64,000 nt of DNA from Arcobacter sp. F2176 (GCF_004116465.1 NZ_PDJV01000011.1:1-64000); one strand, 5' to 3'; shown: positions 1-9,537, counted from the stretch's first letter. Notes: a model not told the origin generated them from the sequence alone. A program made the numbers and translations.

Positions 1-138
1 GTATTTTTTTATGTATTCTTTTGAATTATATGTATAATAATCATCTGCTAATATCTCTTCTAATTCATCTGATATTTCAAAATAATTAAACTTACTGTAG
101 TCATTATCCTTTTCAATTAAATATTTTTTCTCAATCAT
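1..138 (-). CDS. hypothetical protein, C-terminus outside the window
   Basis: A reading frame starts at an ATG (138-136, minus strand) behind a good AGGAG ribosome binding site and stays open for 46 codons to the window edge. The visible part is acidic and rich in Lys, Glu, Asp and Tyr, with no signal peptide or membrane segment. I do not recognise it. It diverges from the methylase relic next door and belongs to the same accessory patch. Confidence 0.5.
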   Translation of the reverse strand, partial: MIEKKYLIEKDNDYSKFNYFEISDELEEILADDYYTYNSKEYIKKY

Positions 139-209
139 AAATCTCCTTTTTTAAATAAATATTATATCAAATATTACTTAGTGTTATAAGAAAGTATAAT
201 TTTGAAAAT

Positions 210-521
210 ATGTCTTTTCAAAAGTTAATACCTCTATATGATAAAGATGAGGTTCTTTTTTATCTTGACCCACCATATGTATCTACTGAAAGTTACTACA
301 AAAATACAGGTGGATTTGGAATCAAAGAGCATAAAGAGTTAGCAGCACTGTTGTCACAAATAAAAGGTAAGTTTTTACTCTCATATAATGACTGTGAGCT
401 AGTGCGTGAGTTATATAAAGACTTTAAGATAGTAAGTAGTAAAGAGATAGAGTACACGCTGGGTAAAAATATGCATGGGAAGAATAAGAGTGTTCGGGAG
501 GTTTTTGTTATGAATTATTAG
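210..521 (+). pseudogene. C-terminal relic of a D12-class DNA adenine N6-methyltransferase (Dam-like)
   Basis: The 103 residues carry the catalytic motif IV (FYLDPPYV, residues 17-24) and the C-terminal part typical of D12-class adenine methylases. The N-terminal AdoMet-binding motif and most of the target-recognition region are missing; full family members have about 260-300 residues. The frame is open back to a stop at 156-158, and the residues before the ATG (KYNFEN) still look like the family, so the ATG is not a true start. It is very probably a phage- or restriction-derived remnant and inactive. No restriction partner is in view. Confidence 0.8.
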
Positions 522-545
522 AGAAGGATTTATTTCCTTGTCTAA

Positions 546-899
546 TTAAAATCTTGAAAGAGAACATGAACCCATATTTACATAAAATCTAATATTATTG
601 TTATCAAGTTTTAAAGGTATCATTGTTCTCTCTTTAAAAGTTAGATGAGAAATATTTTGTTCGGCACTTCCATCTTCTTCAAGATAACCATATTTTAAAT
701 CTATAATTTCTCCAGCTGGAGTAACTTCTAACCAACCAAAACCTACCCCTTTATAATTTTCAAATAAATTATCTGTTTCTTCTAATTCAAATAAATTGTT
801 TGATAATAAGTTAATTTGCTCTTGAGTAAGTTTTTGTTCAATTTTTGAATGTAATTTTGTAGAGATTGTATTGTTTGGTTTATAGTGTAATATTTGCAT
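546..899 (-). CDS. hypothetical protein, 117 aa
   Basis: I chose the ATG at 899 (protein begins MQILHYKPNN) because GAGGAA sits just upstream; a longer frame to 959 has no such site. The product is soluble and acidic with no signal peptide. It contains a central GVGFGWLEV segment and a cysteine near the C-terminus. I do not recognise the family. It is transcribed divergently from the S24-type repressor across a 122-bp intergenic region, so the two may share regulation. Confidence 0.6.
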   Translation of the reverse strand: MQILHYKPNNTISTKLHSKIEQKLTQEQINLLSNNLFELEETDNLFENYKGVGFGWLEVTPAGEIIDLKYGYLEEDGSAEQNISHLTFKERTMIPLKLDNNNIRFYVNMGSCSLSRF

Positions 900-971
900 T
901 GTTTTTCCTCTTTTTATATGTATAGAGAATAACATTGCTTCGGCGATGAAGTCAAGCAAAAATGCTATTTT

Positions 972-1003
972 TACAAAATATTTGTATATAAAATGTTAGT
1001 AAA
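972..1003 (+). promoter_or_regulatory. candidate operator region in front of the S24 repressor gene
   Basis: A small palindrome, TACAAA-ATA-TTTGTA (972-986), is followed by AAAATGTTAGTAAA (990-1003). The second sequence recurs at 2649-2662 just after the repressor-partner unit, with an inverted copy at 2693-2703. A -10-like TATGATAAT follows at 1005-1013, so a protein bound here would cover the promoter. Autoregulation is an inference. Confidence 0.4.
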
Positions 1004-1021
1004 TTATGATAATATTTAAAT

Positions 1022-1669
1022 ATGAAAAAATTTAGTGAAATAATAGAAAAATTAAAAGATATCCTCTCTCAAGAGCATGGTAATAAAAAAGTATTAGACA
1101 AAGATGTTGCAGCAGCTCTTGGAATAGAAGAGTCAAACTTTAGAAAACAAAAGCATCGTAATAGTATCCCATACTTTGAGATAATGAGCTTCTTAGCTAA
1201 AAGAAATATATCTATCAATTGGTTCTTCTTTAACCAGCTTCCTGAGTCCGTGATTGAATCTACCTCAAACTATATAATATTAAAGTATCAAAGAACAGTT
1301 ACAGCTTCAGCTGGAGGAGGAGCTATAAACTATGAACTTGACTCAACTCCACTTGTAATAGATAAACAATTATTAGACCATATCAATAGCAGCTACAAAT
1401 ATACTGAAGTATTAAAAGTATTTGGTGAGTCCATGGAACCTGATATAAAAGATGGAAGCCTAGTCTTTATAGATAAGAATAAAACAGATATAAATAGTAC
1501 AGGTGTATATCTAATCAATACAAATGATGGCTTATATATTAAATGTATTAAAGTAGAAAATGATAAAGTTATTCTAAAATCAAACAACCAAACTTTTGAT
1601 GATATAACATTACATATAGATGATGTTGATATTGTTGGTAGAGTTTGTGGTGTGTTAATAAAGGTGTAG
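1022..1669 (+). CDS. S24-family (LexA/CI-like) transcriptional repressor
   Basis: The 215 residues show a phage-repressor helix-turn-helix region (about 25-70) and a C-terminal S24 peptidase-like domain. Visible landmarks are the Ala97-Gly98 cleavage-type site in the ASAGGG segment, Ser137 in GESMEP and Lys174 in LYIKCI, matching the Ser/Lys dyad of self-cleaving LexA/CI repressors. It should repress nearby genes and inactivate itself on RecA activation, as known for the family. The next gene starts one base after its stop, so the two are probably co-transcribed. Repeats that may be its operators lie in front of it and behind its partner. Confidence 0.88.
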   Translation: MKKFSEIIEKLKDILSQEHGNKKVLDKDVAAALGIEESNFRKQKHRNSIPYFEIMSFLAKRNISINWFFFNQLPESVIESTSNYIILKYQRTVTASAGGGAINYELDSTPLVIDKQLLDHINSSYKYTEVLKVFGESMEPDIKDGSLVFIDKNKTDINSTGVYLINTNDGLYIKCIKVENDKVILKSNNQTFDDITLHIDDVDIVGRVCGVLIKV

Positions 1670-1670
1670 T

Positions 1671-2636
1671 ATGTCAAATAAAGGTCTTTATGAAAAACTG
1701 TGTGATGATATTAAATTCTCAATAAAGGATGAGTTTAATAATTATGACTCAGATATTGATGAAACAAAACACTTTAAAAACGTTATGTTTGATTATATAA
1801 ACTGGAGGAAAAGATTTATTAAATTAAAATCAAGAAGAGTAGTTTATTCATATGAAATAAAACAAAACCCTCATTATAGGATATATAAAAAAGGCATTGA
1901 GAAAATTGCATATAAAATAAAGCAAGGAGAGGATATTACTTCGTTCTTATCTACTAAAGTTGTACATGCACCATATAAAGAAAATTCTAAAAGCTCCTCT
2001 CCTGATAAAGATAACTTCTTAAATGCATTTGATATACATCATCTACACATGGGAAGTACATACAAAGATAAAGATATAAAAGGTGTTAAGTTTGCAGAAC
2101 GTAGTAATGGTATGCTTCTATTTATATTGGTTAAACATGATGTTGTTTACTTTATAGATATAGAAGGTCATAACTTTGGTAATTTAAAGCTCTTTAGAAT
2201 TATAAAGAAAAATTGGGAACATTTAGTAAAACCATACAAAATGAGTTATTCAATTAATGATATGGCAATAAAAAATCTTTCAGATGAAGATATAGAGGCT
2301 TTATTACAAGCTGGAGTAAACCCTACAGTTCCAATTGATAATGAAGTTTACGGCTTTAGTCATATTATAACAAGTGGACATAGTATGAATATTCATAGAG
2401 AAATAGATACATTCGCTTTACATTTAAATAAAGTATGTACGGTCTTGCTACTTGATGAACATTTAAGACAGCAGTTAAATAACCCTGATTATAAGATGGT
2501 AGTTAGTAACGGTTTATTATATTTAGTTGATAATGACTCAAAGTGTACGATATGGATAGACCATAAGCTAGAAGAAAAAGAGATATTAAATGAGTATTGT
2601 TATAAAAAAGCTCATTTGTTTGATTTTAACTTTTAA
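1671..2636 (+). CDS. hypothetical protein coupled to the S24 repressor
   Basis: This 321-residue soluble protein starts one base after the repressor stop codon, which implies co-transcription and probably translational coupling. I do not recognise the family. Features seen are a lysine-rich N-terminal third, a histidine-rich FDIHHLHMG segment near residue 120, a hydrophobic LLFILV stretch followed by VVYFIDIEGH near residues 148-165, and an acidic C-terminus. There is no signal peptide or membrane helix. Pairing with a damage-responsive repressor suggests an accessory, prophage- or defence-type role, but that is only context. Confidence 0.7.
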   Translation: MSNKGLYEKLCDDIKFSIKDEFNNYDSDIDETKHFKNVMFDYINWRKRFIKLKSRRVVYSYEIKQNPHYRIYKKGIEKIAYKIKQGEDITSFLSTKVVHAPYKENSKSSSPDKDNFLNAFDIHHLHMGSTYKDKDIKGVKFAERSNGMLLFILVKHDVVYFIDIEGHNFGNLKLFRIIKKNWEHLVKPYKMSYSINDMAIKNLSDEDIEALLQAGVNPTVPIDNEVYGFSHIITSGHSMNIHREIDTFALHLNKVCTVLLLDEHLRQQLNNPDYKMVVSNGLLYLVDNDSKCTIWIDHKLEEKEILNEYCYKKAHLFDFNF

Positions 2637-2649
2637 ACGTTTGCTTTTA

Positions 2650-2703
2650 AAATGTTAGTAAAATTCAGTACATAAAAACCCATTATATAGTGTACTAACA
2701 TTT
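2650..2703. repeat. 11-bp inverted repeat matching the sequence upstream of the repressor
   Basis: AAATGTTAGTA (2650-2660) and TACTAACATTT (2693-2703) are perfect inverted copies with a 32-bp spacer. The left arm, extended to AAAATGTTAGTAAA (2649-2662), is identical to 990-1003. The two direct copies therefore bracket the repressor and its partner gene. They may be operators or the ends of an inserted unit. Confidence 0.55.
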
Positions 2704-2876
2704 CATAGGCAAATAATTAACATTTCAAAAGCCGTTTTACATACACATTTAAGAAGTATAAAATAGTTTTTATTAGTTAAACTTCCAATTAACTTAATGT
2801 ATATTAAAATAAAGCATATTTATCCTTTTAAAAAGGAAATAAATATAGTAATTAATGATATGAAGACCCATATATA

Positions 2877-2905
2877 TTGACATTGCATAAGAAAAAAGTT
2901 ATAAT
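2877..2905 (+). promoter_or_regulatory. promoter of the S10-spc operon
   Basis: TTGACA (2877-2882) and TATAAT (2900-2905) are both perfect sigma70 hexamers at the optimal 17-bp spacing. A GC-rich discriminator (GCGCG) follows, the type found at stringently controlled ribosomal promoters. A full -35 consensus is unusual in Campylobacterota, where most promoters rely on an extended -10. Confidence 0.85.
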
Positions 2906-2971
2906 GCGCGTCCATGAAAAATGGTTAGAGTGTGTTTATCGCACATTTAACGAGTTCTTTAAAGGAAAAAA

Positions 2972-3286
2972 ATGGAAAAAATAAGATTAAAGCTTAAGGC
3001 TTACGATCACAGAGTTTTAGACAGAAGTGTTGCTTCAATTGTTGAAGCTGTTAAGAGAACTGGTGCTGAGTTGAGAGGTCCTATACCTTTACCAACTAAA
3101 ATCAGAAGATATACAGTAATCAAAGGTCCTCACGTAAATAAAGATTCAAGAGAACAATTCGAAATCAGAGTTCATTCAAGAATGATTGATATCGTATCTG
3201 CAACTCCTGATACAGTAGATTCATTAATGAAACTTGACTTAGCTCCTGAAGTTGATGTTGAAGTTAGATCTATGGGTCAAGAATAA
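2972..3286 (+). CDS. rpsJ: 30S ribosomal protein S10
   Basis: First gene of the operon, 104 residues, the usual size for S10. The protein begins [20 protein letters not shown] and keeps the RGPIPLPT and [13 protein letters not shown] motifs of the family. It is a small-subunit head protein that doubles as the antitermination factor NusE. AAAGGA precedes the ATG. The leader runs about 60 bases from the consensus promoter. Confidence 0.98.
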   Translation: MEKIRLKLKAYDHRVLDRSVASIVEAVKRTGAELRGPIPLPTKIRRYTVIKGPHVNKDSREQFEIRVHSRMIDIVSATPDTVDSLMKLDLAPEVDVEVRSMGQE

Positions 3287-3299
3287 GAAAGGGTAACAA

Positions 3300-3875
3300 A
3301 TGGAATTTATCGTAGAAAAAATTGGTATGAGTAGAACTGTTTCAGTTCCTGCTGTTCCTGTTACACTTTTAAAAGTTCTTGATACAAAAGTATGTGAAGT
3401 AACTGATGGTGTAGCAATTGTATCATATAGTAATGGTAAGAAATTTAACAAGACTATAGAAGGGCAACAAAAAAAATACAACTTATCTAAAGAATTCAAT
3501 AGATTTGCAACTATGGAAGTAGCAAATACTGAAGCTGGAGATTTAGATGTATCTGGATTAGCAGAAGCTAAAATTTTAAAAACTACTTTTAAAACTAAAG
3601 GTAGAGGTTTCTCTGGTGCAGTTAAAAGATGGAACTTTGCTGGTGGTAGAGCATCACATGGTCATAGAATGGGAAAAAGAACTGGTTCAATCGGTAATGC
3701 TGAGTGGCCAGGTAGAGTTCAACCAGGTAAAAAAATGCCAGGACAATACGGAAATACAAATGTAAGTGTTAAAAATGAAATTTTCTCTTTTGATGCTGAG
3801 ACAGGTATTTTAGCTGTTAAAGGTTCAGTATCTGGACCAAATGGTGGATTAGGAAAAGTAAGGATTGCTAAATGA
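3300..3875 (+). CDS. rplC: 50S ribosomal protein L3
   Basis: 191 residues, a little shorter than E. coli L3 (209). The hallmark loop [18 protein letters not shown] and the downstream [11 protein letters not shown] segment, which reach toward the peptidyl-transferase centre, are intact. L3 is an early assembly protein of the large subunit. Its stop overlaps the rplD start by 4 bases (ATGA), so the two are translationally coupled. Confidence 0.98.
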   Translation: MEFIVEKIGMSRTVSVPAVPVTLLKVLDTKVCEVTDGVAIVSYSNGKKFNKTIEGQQKKYNLSKEFNRFATMEVANTEAGDLDVSGLAEAKILKTTFKTKGRGFSGAVKRWNFAGGRASHGHRMGKRTGSIGNAEWPGRVQPGKKMPGQYGNTNVSVKNEIFSFDAETGILAVKGSVSGPNGGLGKVRIAK

Positions 3876-4459
3876 GTAATGCAGTAGTAGTAAAAACAAG
3901 TGAATTACCTGAAACATTTAAAGATGTTAATTCACATAACTTATACTTATATGTAAAATCATACCTAGCAGCTCAAAGAGCAAACACAGCTAGAGTAAAA
4001 AACAGAACTGAAGTTAGAGGTGGTGGTAAAAAACCTAAAGCTCAAAAAGGTTCTGGTGGTGCAAGATGGGGTTCTAAAAGATCACCATTATTTGTTGGAG
4101 GTGGACAAGTATTTGGACCATCTGCTAGAAATTACAATCAAAAAATTAACAAAAAACAAAAAGTTTTAGCATTAAGATTTGCTATTAATACTCATGTTGA
4201 AAAAGAGTCTTTATTTGTAGTTGATTCTGTTAAATTAGAATCAGGTAAAACTAAAGATGCGGTTGCAGTTATAAATGAATTAAAACAAAGAGATACTTTA
4301 ATCATCGTTGATACAATTGATGAGAAAACTTACTTAGCGTATAGAAACATTAAGAACTGTTATATGATTGAAAAACAAGAAGTAAATGCTTATATTGCAG
4401 CTGCTTATCACTCAATCTTAGTTGAGAAGTCAGTTCTTGAAGCATTAAAAGAGGCATAA
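3872..4459 (+). CDS. rplD: 50S ribosomal protein L4
   Basis: 195 residues. The basic extended loop ([20 protein letters not shown]) that lines the exit tunnel is present, followed by the globular C-terminal half. In E. coli L4 also represses its own operon; no L4-binding leader hairpin was identifiable here by eye. It overlaps rplC by 4 bases and is followed by rplW after one base. Confidence 0.97.
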   Translation: MSNAVVVKTSELPETFKDVNSHNLYLYVKSYLAAQRANTARVKNRTEVRGGGKKPKAQKGSGGARWGSKRSPLFVGGGQVFGPSARNYNQKINKKQKVLALRFAINTHVEKESLFVVDSVKLESGKTKDAVAVINELKQRDTLIIVDTIDEKTYLAYRNIKNCYMIEKQEVNAYIAAAYHSILVEKSVLEALKEA

Positions 4460-4460
4460 G

Positions 4461-4742
4461 ATGGCAGATATTACAGATATTAAAGCAATATTATACACAG
4501 AAAAAACTATTGAGTTACAAGAAAGTGGTGTAATCGTTGTTCAGACTAGTCCTAGAATGACTAAAAGCGGATTAAAAGATGTTTTTAAAGAATATTTTGG
4601 AGTTACACCTTCAAAAGTTAATTCATTAAAACAAAGTGGTAAAGTTAAAAGATTTAGAGGGAAAATCGGTAAAAGAGCTGATTTCAAAAAATTCTATGTA
4701 ACATTACCTGAGGGCGCTGAAATAGCGAACCTTTCAGCATAA
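4461..4742 (+). CDS. rplW: 50S ribosomal protein L23
   Basis: 93 residues with the family pattern: an N-terminal [12 protein letters not shown] segment and the [21 protein letters not shown] region. L23 sits at the tunnel exit and docks trigger factor and SRP. Position between rplD and rplB is the canonical S10 order. Confidence 0.97.
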   Translation: MADITDIKAILYTEKTIELQESGVIVVQTSPRMTKSGLKDVFKEYFGVTPSKVNSLKQSGKVKRFRGKIGKRADFKKFYVTLPEGAEIANLSA

Positions 4743-4751
4743 GGGGATAGT

Positions 4752-5579
4752 ATGGCAATTAAAAAATTTAGACCAATAACTCCTGCTAGAAGATTTATGT
4801 CAGTTATGGATACTTCTGATATTACTTCAAAACCAACAGTTAGATCTTTACTTACAAGAGTAAAAGCTACAGCTGGTAGAAATAGTAACGGAAGAATCAC
4901 TTCAAGACATAGAGAAGCAGGTGCTAAAAAACTTTACAGAATTATCGATTTCAAAAGAGATAAATTTGGTGTAGAGGGTACTGTTTCTACAATTGAGTAC
5001 GACCCATATAGAAACTGTAGAATCTGTTTAGTAACTTATACAGATGGTGATAAAAGATATATTTTACAACCAAGTGGTTTAAAAGTTGGAGCTAAAGTTT
5101 CTGCTGCTGAATCTGGTTTAGATATTCTTCCTGGAAATTCAATGAGACTTGTTAATATTCCAGTTGGTACTATGGTTCATAATATTGAAATGAAACCAGG
5201 AAAAGGCGGTCAAATCGCTAGATCTGCTGGTGGATATGCTCAAATTATGGGTAGAGAAGATAAATATGTAATTATGAGACTTCCTTCAGGTGAAATGAGA
5301 AAAATTCTTGCTGTTTGTATGGCAACTATTGGTATCGTTGGTAATGAAGATTTCTCTAACATGGTTGTTGGTAAAGCTGGTAGAAGTAGACACCTTGGTA
5401 TTAGACCTCAAACTAGAGGATCTGCAATGAATCCAATTGATCACCCACACGGTGGTGGTGAAGGTAAAACTAACTCAGGTAGACATCCAGTTACTCCATG
5501 GGGTATGCCAACTAAAGGTTATAAAACTAGAAAGAAAAAAGCTAGTGATAAATTAATCATTTCAAGAAAAAAGAAGTAA
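4752..5579 (+). CDS. rplB: 50S ribosomal protein L2
   Basis: 275 residues, essentially the same length as E. coli L2. The conserved C-terminal segment [14 protein letters not shown], with the histidine important for peptidyl-transferase activity, and the basic RKKK tail are present. L2 contacts 23S rRNA domain IV and is needed for subunit association. GGGGATAG precedes the ATG. Confidence 0.98.
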   Translation: MAIKKFRPITPARRFMSVMDTSDITSKPTVRSLLTRVKATAGRNSNGRITSRHREAGAKKLYRIIDFKRDKFGVEGTVSTIEYDPYRNCRICLVTYTDGDKRYILQPSGLKVGAKVSAAESGLDILPGNSMRLVNIPVGTMVHNIEMKPGKGGQIARSAGGYAQIMGREDKYVIMRLPSGEMRKILAVCMATIGIVGNEDFSNMVVGKAGRSRHLGIRPQTRGSAMNPIDHPHGGGEGKTNSGRHPVTPWGMPTKGYKTRKKKASDKLIISRKKK

Positions 5580-5588
5580 GGGTTTAAG

Positions 5589-5867
5589 ATGTCAAGATCA
5601 GTAAAAAAAGGTCCATTTATAGACGCGCACTTAATGAAAAAAGTTATCAAAGCAGTTGAGACTAAAGATAGAAAACCAATTAAAACTTGGTCAAGAAGAT
5701 CAACAGTTTTACCTGATATGATTGGCTTAACTTTTAATGTGCACAATGGAAGAAACTTCGTACCTGTAAATGTTACAGAGAACCACGTGGGTTACAAATT
5801 AGGTGAATTTGCACCAACTAGAACTTTTAAGGGTCACAAAGGCTCTGTTCAGAAGAAGGTAGGATAA
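5589..5867 (+). CDS. rpsS: 30S ribosomal protein S19
   Basis: 92 residues beginning [12 protein letters not shown], with the family core [18 protein letters not shown] and the C-terminal [13 protein letters not shown]19 forms the small-subunit head dimer with S13 near the A site. It is followed by rplV after one base. Confidence 0.98.
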   Translation: MSRSVKKGPFIDAHLMKKVIKAVETKDRKPIKTWSRRSTVLPDMIGLTFNVHNGRNFVPVNVTENHVGYKLGEFAPTRTFKGHKGSVQKKVG

Positions 5868-5868
5868 G

Positions 5869-6201
5869 ATGGGTAAAGCTATATTAAGATTTATTAGAGT
5901 TTCTCCAATTAAAGCAAGACTTATTGCTAGAGAAGTTCAAGGTATGAATGCAGAGTATGCTATTGCATCTTTAGAATTTACACCTAACAAAGCTGCTGGA
6001 TTAATTTCAAAAGTTATTGCTTCTGCAGTTGCAAACTCTGGATTAGAAGCTGAAGATGCAATTATTACATCTGCAAGAGTTGATAAAGGTCCAGTATTAA
6101 AAAGATTTACTCCAAGAGCAAGAGGTTCTGCTTCTCCAAAGCATAAGCCAACGGCACATATTTTTATTGAAGTAGAAGCTGCACCTAAAGGAGATAAGTA
6201 A
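5869..6201 (+). CDS. rplV: 50S ribosomal protein L22
   Basis: 110 residues, the usual length. The N-terminal part ([17 protein letters not shown]) and the long beta-hairpin region around [12 protein letters not shown], which lines the exit tunnel, are clear. Its stop overlaps the rpsC start by one base (TAATG). Confidence 0.97.
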   Translation: MGKAILRFIRVSPIKARLIAREVQGMNAEYAIASLEFTPNKAAGLISKVIASAVANSGLEAEDAIITSARVDKGPVLKRFTPRARGSASPKHKPTAHIFIEVEAAPKGDK

Positions 6202-6899
6202 TGGGTCAAAAAGTTAATCCAATTGGTTTAAGATTAGGTATCAATAGAAACTGGGAATCAAGATGGTTTCCTAAATTCTCTTCTATGCCTGCTAATGTTG
6301 CAGAAGATAGCAAAATCAGAAAATTCGTTAAAAAAGAGCTTTACTATGCAGGAATCGCTCAAACTTTAATCGAAAGAACAGCTAAAAAAGTAAGAGTAAC
6401 AGTTGTTGCTGCAAGACCTGGTATCATTATTGGTAAAAAAGGTGCAGACGTTGAGAAATTAAAAAATTCTTTAACTAAATTAGTTGGTAAAGAAATTGCT
6501 GTAAACATTAAAGAAGAGAGAAAACCACAACTTTCTGGTCAATTAGCTGCTGAAAATGTTGCTCAACAATTAGAAAGAAGAGTTGCATTTAGAAGAGCTA
6601 TGAAAAGAGTTATGCAAAATGCTATTAAAGGTGGAGCAAAAGGAATTAAAGTTTCTGTTTCTGGTAGACTTGGTGGAGCTGAAATGGCTAGAACTGAGTG
6701 GTACTTAGAAGGAAGAGTTCCTTTACATACTTTAAGAGCTAGAATTGATTATGGTTTTGCTGAAGCACATACTACATATGGTTGTGTTGGTGTAAAAGTT
6801 TGGATTTTCAAAGGTGAAGTACTTGCTAAAGGTATTCCAGTTGAAAAAGAAGAAGCTTCTAAACCAAAAAGAAGACCAACAAAGAAAAGAGGTAAATAA
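6201..6899 (+). CDS. rpsC: 30S ribosomal protein S3
   Basis: 232 residues. The start [13 protein letters not shown] is diagnostic, the KH domain shows [14 protein letters not shown], and the C-terminal domain has [20 protein letters not shown]. The tail is strongly basic. S3 lines the mRNA entry channel. It is coupled to rplV by a one-base stop/start overlap. Confidence 0.98.
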   Translation: MGQKVNPIGLRLGINRNWESRWFPKFSSMPANVAEDSKIRKFVKKELYYAGIAQTLIERTAKKVRVTVVAARPGIIIGKKGADVEKLKNSLTKLVGKEIAVNIKEERKPQLSGQLAAENVAQQLERRVAFRRAMKRVMQNAIKGGAKGIKVSVSGRLGGAEMARTEWYLEGRVPLHTLRARIDYGFAEAHTTYGCVGVKVWIFKGEVLAKGIPVEKEEASKPKRRPTKKRGK

Positions 6900-6901
6900 T
6901 T

Positions 6902-7327
6902 ATGTTAATGCCTAAAAGAACAAAATATAGAAAAGTAATGAAGGGTCGAAATAGAGGTAAATCTATGAGAGCCAACACATTAGCATATGGTAATATTGGA
7001 ATTAAAGCTTTAGAGCATGGAAGAATCGATTCAAGACAAATCGAAGCTGCCAGAATTGCTATGACAAGAGCTATTAAAAGACAAGGTAAAGTATGGATTT
7101 GTGTATTCCCAGCTAAACCACTTACTGCTAAACCATTAGAAACAAGAATGGGTAAAGGTAAAGGTCCAGTTGACAAATGGGTAATGAACATTAAGCCAGG
7201 AAGAATTTGTTTCGAGATGGCTGGTGTAAGTGATGAAGTTGCTAGAGCAGCATTGACTTTAGCAGTTCACAAATTACCATTTAAATGTAAAATTGTAACA
7301 AAAGAGAGCGAAAATGACTTATTCTGA
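6902..7327 (+). CDS. rplP: 50S ribosomal protein L16
   Basis: 141 residues. The start [19 protein letters not shown] parallels the MLQPKRTKFRK start of E. coli L16, so I kept the ATG at 6902 rather than the one at 6908. The [13 protein letters not shown]-type core and [11 protein letters not shown] loop near the A-site tRNA are present. Its end overlaps rpmC by 14 bases. Confidence 0.97.
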   Translation: MLMPKRTKYRKVMKGRNRGKSMRANTLAYGNIGIKALEHGRIDSRQIEAARIAMTRAIKRQGKVWICVFPAKPLTAKPLETRMGKGKGPVDKWVMNIKPGRICFEMAGVSDEVARAALTLAVHKLPFKCKIVTKESENDLF

Positions 7328-7505
7328 TATTAAAGATAAAAGCCTAAACGAGCTAAACGAGTTATTAAAAGAGAAAAAGGTGCTTCTTTTTGAATTAAAA
7401 GCTAAGCTAAAAACTATGCAGTTGACTAATACATCTGAATTAAACGTTGCGAAAAAAGATATCGCAAAAATTCAAACAGCTATTACTGCAGTAAAAGCTA
7501 AGTAA
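7314..7505 (+). CDS. rpmC: 50S ribosomal protein L29
   Basis: 63 residues, two predicted helices, beginning [18 protein letters not shown] as in the family. L29 sits by L23 at the tunnel exit. The reading frame begins inside the last codons of rplP, a 14-base overlap suggesting coupled translation. Confidence 0.95.
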   Translation: MTYSDIKDKSLNELNELLKEKKVLLFELKAKLKTMQLTNTSELNVAKKDIAKIQTAITAVKAK

Positions 7506-7516
7506 GGATCTGTAGT

Positions 7517-7771
7517 ATGAGTACGCATAAAAGAGAGATTCAAGGTGTAGTGGTAAAAGTTTCTGGAGAAAAAACTGCTTCTGTTTTAGTAACAAGATCA
7601 GTATTACATCCTAAATACCACAAAACTGTTAAGAGATTTAAAAAATATTTAGTTCATGATGAAAAAAATGAATTAGCTGAAGGTGATACTGTAATTGCGA
7701 TTGAGTGTAGACCTTTATCTAAAACTAAATCTTTTAGATTAAAGACAATTGTTGCTACAGGAGTTAAATAA
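7517..7771 (+). CDS. rpsQ: 30S ribosomal protein S17
   Basis: 84 residues with the OB-fold signature: [41 protein letters not shown] and the [19 protein letters not shown] segment. S17 is an early-binding small-subunit protein. Its stop overlaps the rplN start by one base. Confidence 0.97.
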   Translation: MSTHKREIQGVVVKVSGEKTASVLVTRSVLHPKYHKTVKRFKKYLVHDEKNELAEGDTVIAIECRPLSKTKSFRLKTIVATGVK

Positions 7772-8139
7772 TGATTCAAAGTTTTACTAGATTAAACGTA
7801 GCAGACAACACAGGTGCAAAAGAGATCATGTGTATCAAAGTTTTAGGTGGTTCTAAAAGAAGATATGCAACAGTTGGTGACGTTATTGTTGCTTCTGTTA
7901 AAAAAGCTATTCCTACTGGAAAAGTTAAAAAAGGTCAAGTTGTTAAAGCTGTTGTTGTTAGAACTCACAAAGAAGTTCAAAGAGAAAATGGTTCATTAAT
8001 CAGATTTGATGATAATGCAGCAGTTATTCTTGATGCAAAAAAAGAACCAATTGGAACAAGAATTTTTGGACCAGTTGCTAGAGAAGTTAGATATTCAGGT
8101 TTCATGAAGATCGTTTCACTTGCACCGGAGGTATTATAA
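7771..8139 (+). CDS. rplN: 50S ribosomal protein L14
   Basis: 122 residues, exactly the typical length. It begins [18 protein letters not shown] and carries the [11 protein letters not shown] and [12 protein letters not shown] motifs. L14 lies at the subunit interface and is the docking point of RsfS. It is coupled to rpsQ by a one-base overlap. Confidence 0.98.
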   Translation: MIQSFTRLNVADNTGAKEIMCIKVLGGSKRRYATVGDVIVASVKKAIPTGKVKKGQVVKAVVVRTHKEVQRENGSLIRFDDNAAVILDAKKEPIGTRIFGPVAREVRYSGFMKIVSLAPEVL

Positions 8140-8140
8140 T

Positions 8141-8380
8141 ATGGCGGTTAAATTAAAAATTAAAAAAGGTGATACAGTTAAAATCATCGCAGGTGATGAT
8201 AAAGGTAAAACTGGTGAAGTTTTAAGAGTTATCCCATCTAAATTACAAGTTATTGTAAAAGATTGTAAAGTTGCTAAAAAAACTGTAAAGCCTGATCAAG
8301 ACAAAAACCCTAATGGTGGTTTTGTAAACAAAGAGATGCCAATGGATATCTCTAATGTAGCAAAAGTAGAAGGTGAGTAA
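8141..8380 (+). CDS. rplX: 50S ribosomal protein L24
   Basis: 79 residues. I start it at the ATG at 8141 ([11 protein letters not shown]) because GGAGG (8127-8131) is correctly placed. A longer in-frame version beginning at 8120 would overlap rplN and adds residues foreign to the family. The KOW motif ([20 protein letters not shown]) is intact. L24 initiates large-subunit assembly. Confidence 0.95.
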   Translation: MAVKLKIKKGDTVKIIAGDDKGKTGEVLRVIPSKLQVIVKDCKVAKKTVKPDQDKNPNGGFVNKEMPMDISNVAKVEGE

Positions 8381-8381
8381 G

Positions 8382-8930
8382 ATGGCGAACAGATTATACG
8401 AAAGATATAACGCAGAGATTAAACCAGCTTTACAAAATGAGTTTCCTAAAAACAAAATGTTAACTGCTAAGTTAGAAAAAGTAGTTATCTCTGTTGGTGC
8501 GGGTGAAGCAATGAAAGATACTAAATTGATGCAAAACATTCAAGATACTATCTCTTTAATTGCAGGACAACATGCTATTCAAATCATTGCTAAAAAATCA
8601 GTTGCTGGTTTTAAAGTAAGAGAAGGTATGCCTGTAGGTGTAAAAGTTACACTTAGAGGTGAAAATATGTATGCATTCATTGATAAATTATGTTCTATTG
8701 CATTACCTAGAGTAAAAGACTTCCAAGGTTTAGATAGAAATGGTTTTGATGGAAGAGGAAATTTTAACTTTGGTCTTAATGAGCAATTAATGTTTCCAGA
8801 AGTTGTTTACGATAACATTATTAAAACACATGGTATGAATATTTCTATTACAACATCTTCTGCTTCTGATAAAGAAGCTTATAGATTATTAGAGCTTGTA
8901 GGAATTCCATTTACAAAAGGTAGAGAATAA
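8382..8930 (+). CDS. rplE: 50S ribosomal protein L5
   Basis: 182 residues starting [13 protein letters not shown] at 8382; an in-frame start at 8373 lies inside rplX and is not expected. Family landmarks are the VGAGEAMKD segment, [10 protein letters not shown] and the [17 protein letters not shown] region. L5 binds 5S rRNA. It ends with a one-base overlap with rpsN. Confidence 0.96.
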   Translation: MANRLYERYNAEIKPALQNEFPKNKMLTAKLEKVVISVGAGEAMKDTKLMQNIQDTISLIAGQHAIQIIAKKSVAGFKVREGMPVGVKVTLRGENMYAFIDKLCSIALPRVKDFQGLDRNGFDGRGNFNFGLNEQLMFPEVVYDNIIKTHGMNISITTSSASDKEAYRLLELVGIPFTKGRE

Positions 8931-9115
8931 TGGCTAAGAAATCTATGATTATGAAACAACAACGAACTCCTAAGTTTGCTGTTAGAGCATATACAAGATG
9001 TTCAGTATGTGGAAGACCACATTCAGTTTACAAAGACTTTGGTCTTTGTAGAATTTGTTTAAGAAAAATGGCTAACGAAGGTTTATTACCTGGTGTTAGA
9101 AAAGCTAGTTGGTAA
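8930..9115 (+). CDS. rpsN: 30S ribosomal protein S14, zinc-binding type
   Basis: 61 residues, the short type-Z form. Two CxxC pairs ([20 protein letters not shown]) form the zinc ribbon, in contrast to the about 100-residue zinc-free form of E. coli. It helps build the small-subunit head. Zinc-dependent S14 links ribosome assembly to zinc supply, as known for the family. Confidence 0.97.
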   Translation: MAKKSMIMKQQRTPKFAVRAYTRCSVCGRPHSVYKDFGLCRICLRKMANEGLLPGVRKASW

Positions 9116-9127
9116 GGAAATAAAGCT

Positions 9128-9526
9128 ATGATGAATGATATAATCGCAGATGCTTTAACTAGAATTAGAAATGCAGCATTGAGAAAACTTGAAGTTACTA
9201 CTTTGTTACATTCTAATACAGTTGTAGGTATCTTAACAGTATTAGAGGCAAAGGGTTACATTGACTCTTTCAAAGTTGTTGATGGAACTAATAATAAAAA
9301 AACTATTCAAGTTACATTAAAATATGATGAAAAAGAAACTTCTGCAATCAATGAGATTAAAAGAGTTTCTAAATCAGGAAGAAGAGTTTATAAAGCTTCT
9401 TCTGAATTGAAAAATTTCAAAAACGGATATGGTACAATCATTGTTTCTACAAACAAGGGTGTTATCGCTAACGATGAAGCTTATGCTGCAAATGTTGGTG
9501 GTGAAGTACTGTGTACTGTTTGGTAG
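9128..9526 (+). CDS. rpsH: 30S ribosomal protein S8
   Basis: 132 residues beginning [16 protein letters not shown], with the C-terminal [15 protein letters not shown] segment and the family ending GEVLCTVW. S8 binds the central domain of 16S rRNA and in E. coli represses the spc operon. The second Met is an alternative start. Confidence 0.96.
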   Translation: MMNDIIADALTRIRNAALRKLEVTTLLHSNTVVGILTVLEAKGYIDSFKVVDGTNNKKTIQVTLKYDEKETSAINEIKRVSKSGRRVYKASSELKNFKNGYGTIIVSTNKGVIANDEAYAANVGGEVLCTVW

Positions 9527-9537
9527 GGAGTTAGATA

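Larger units (their letters stand above)
2637..2971. other. intergenic region between the repressor unit and the S10 operon
   Basis: These 335 bases hold no credible gene. The left part contains the repressor-associated repeats (2649-2703). The right part holds the S10 promoter (2877-2905) and a leader of about 60 bases before rpsJ. I see no L4-type autoregulatory hairpin that I could support by eye. Confidence 0.7.

Noticed and set aside
2906-2971. L4-binding autoregulatory leader of the S10 operon
   Set aside because: The leader is only about 60 bases and no stable hairpin could be supported by eye.
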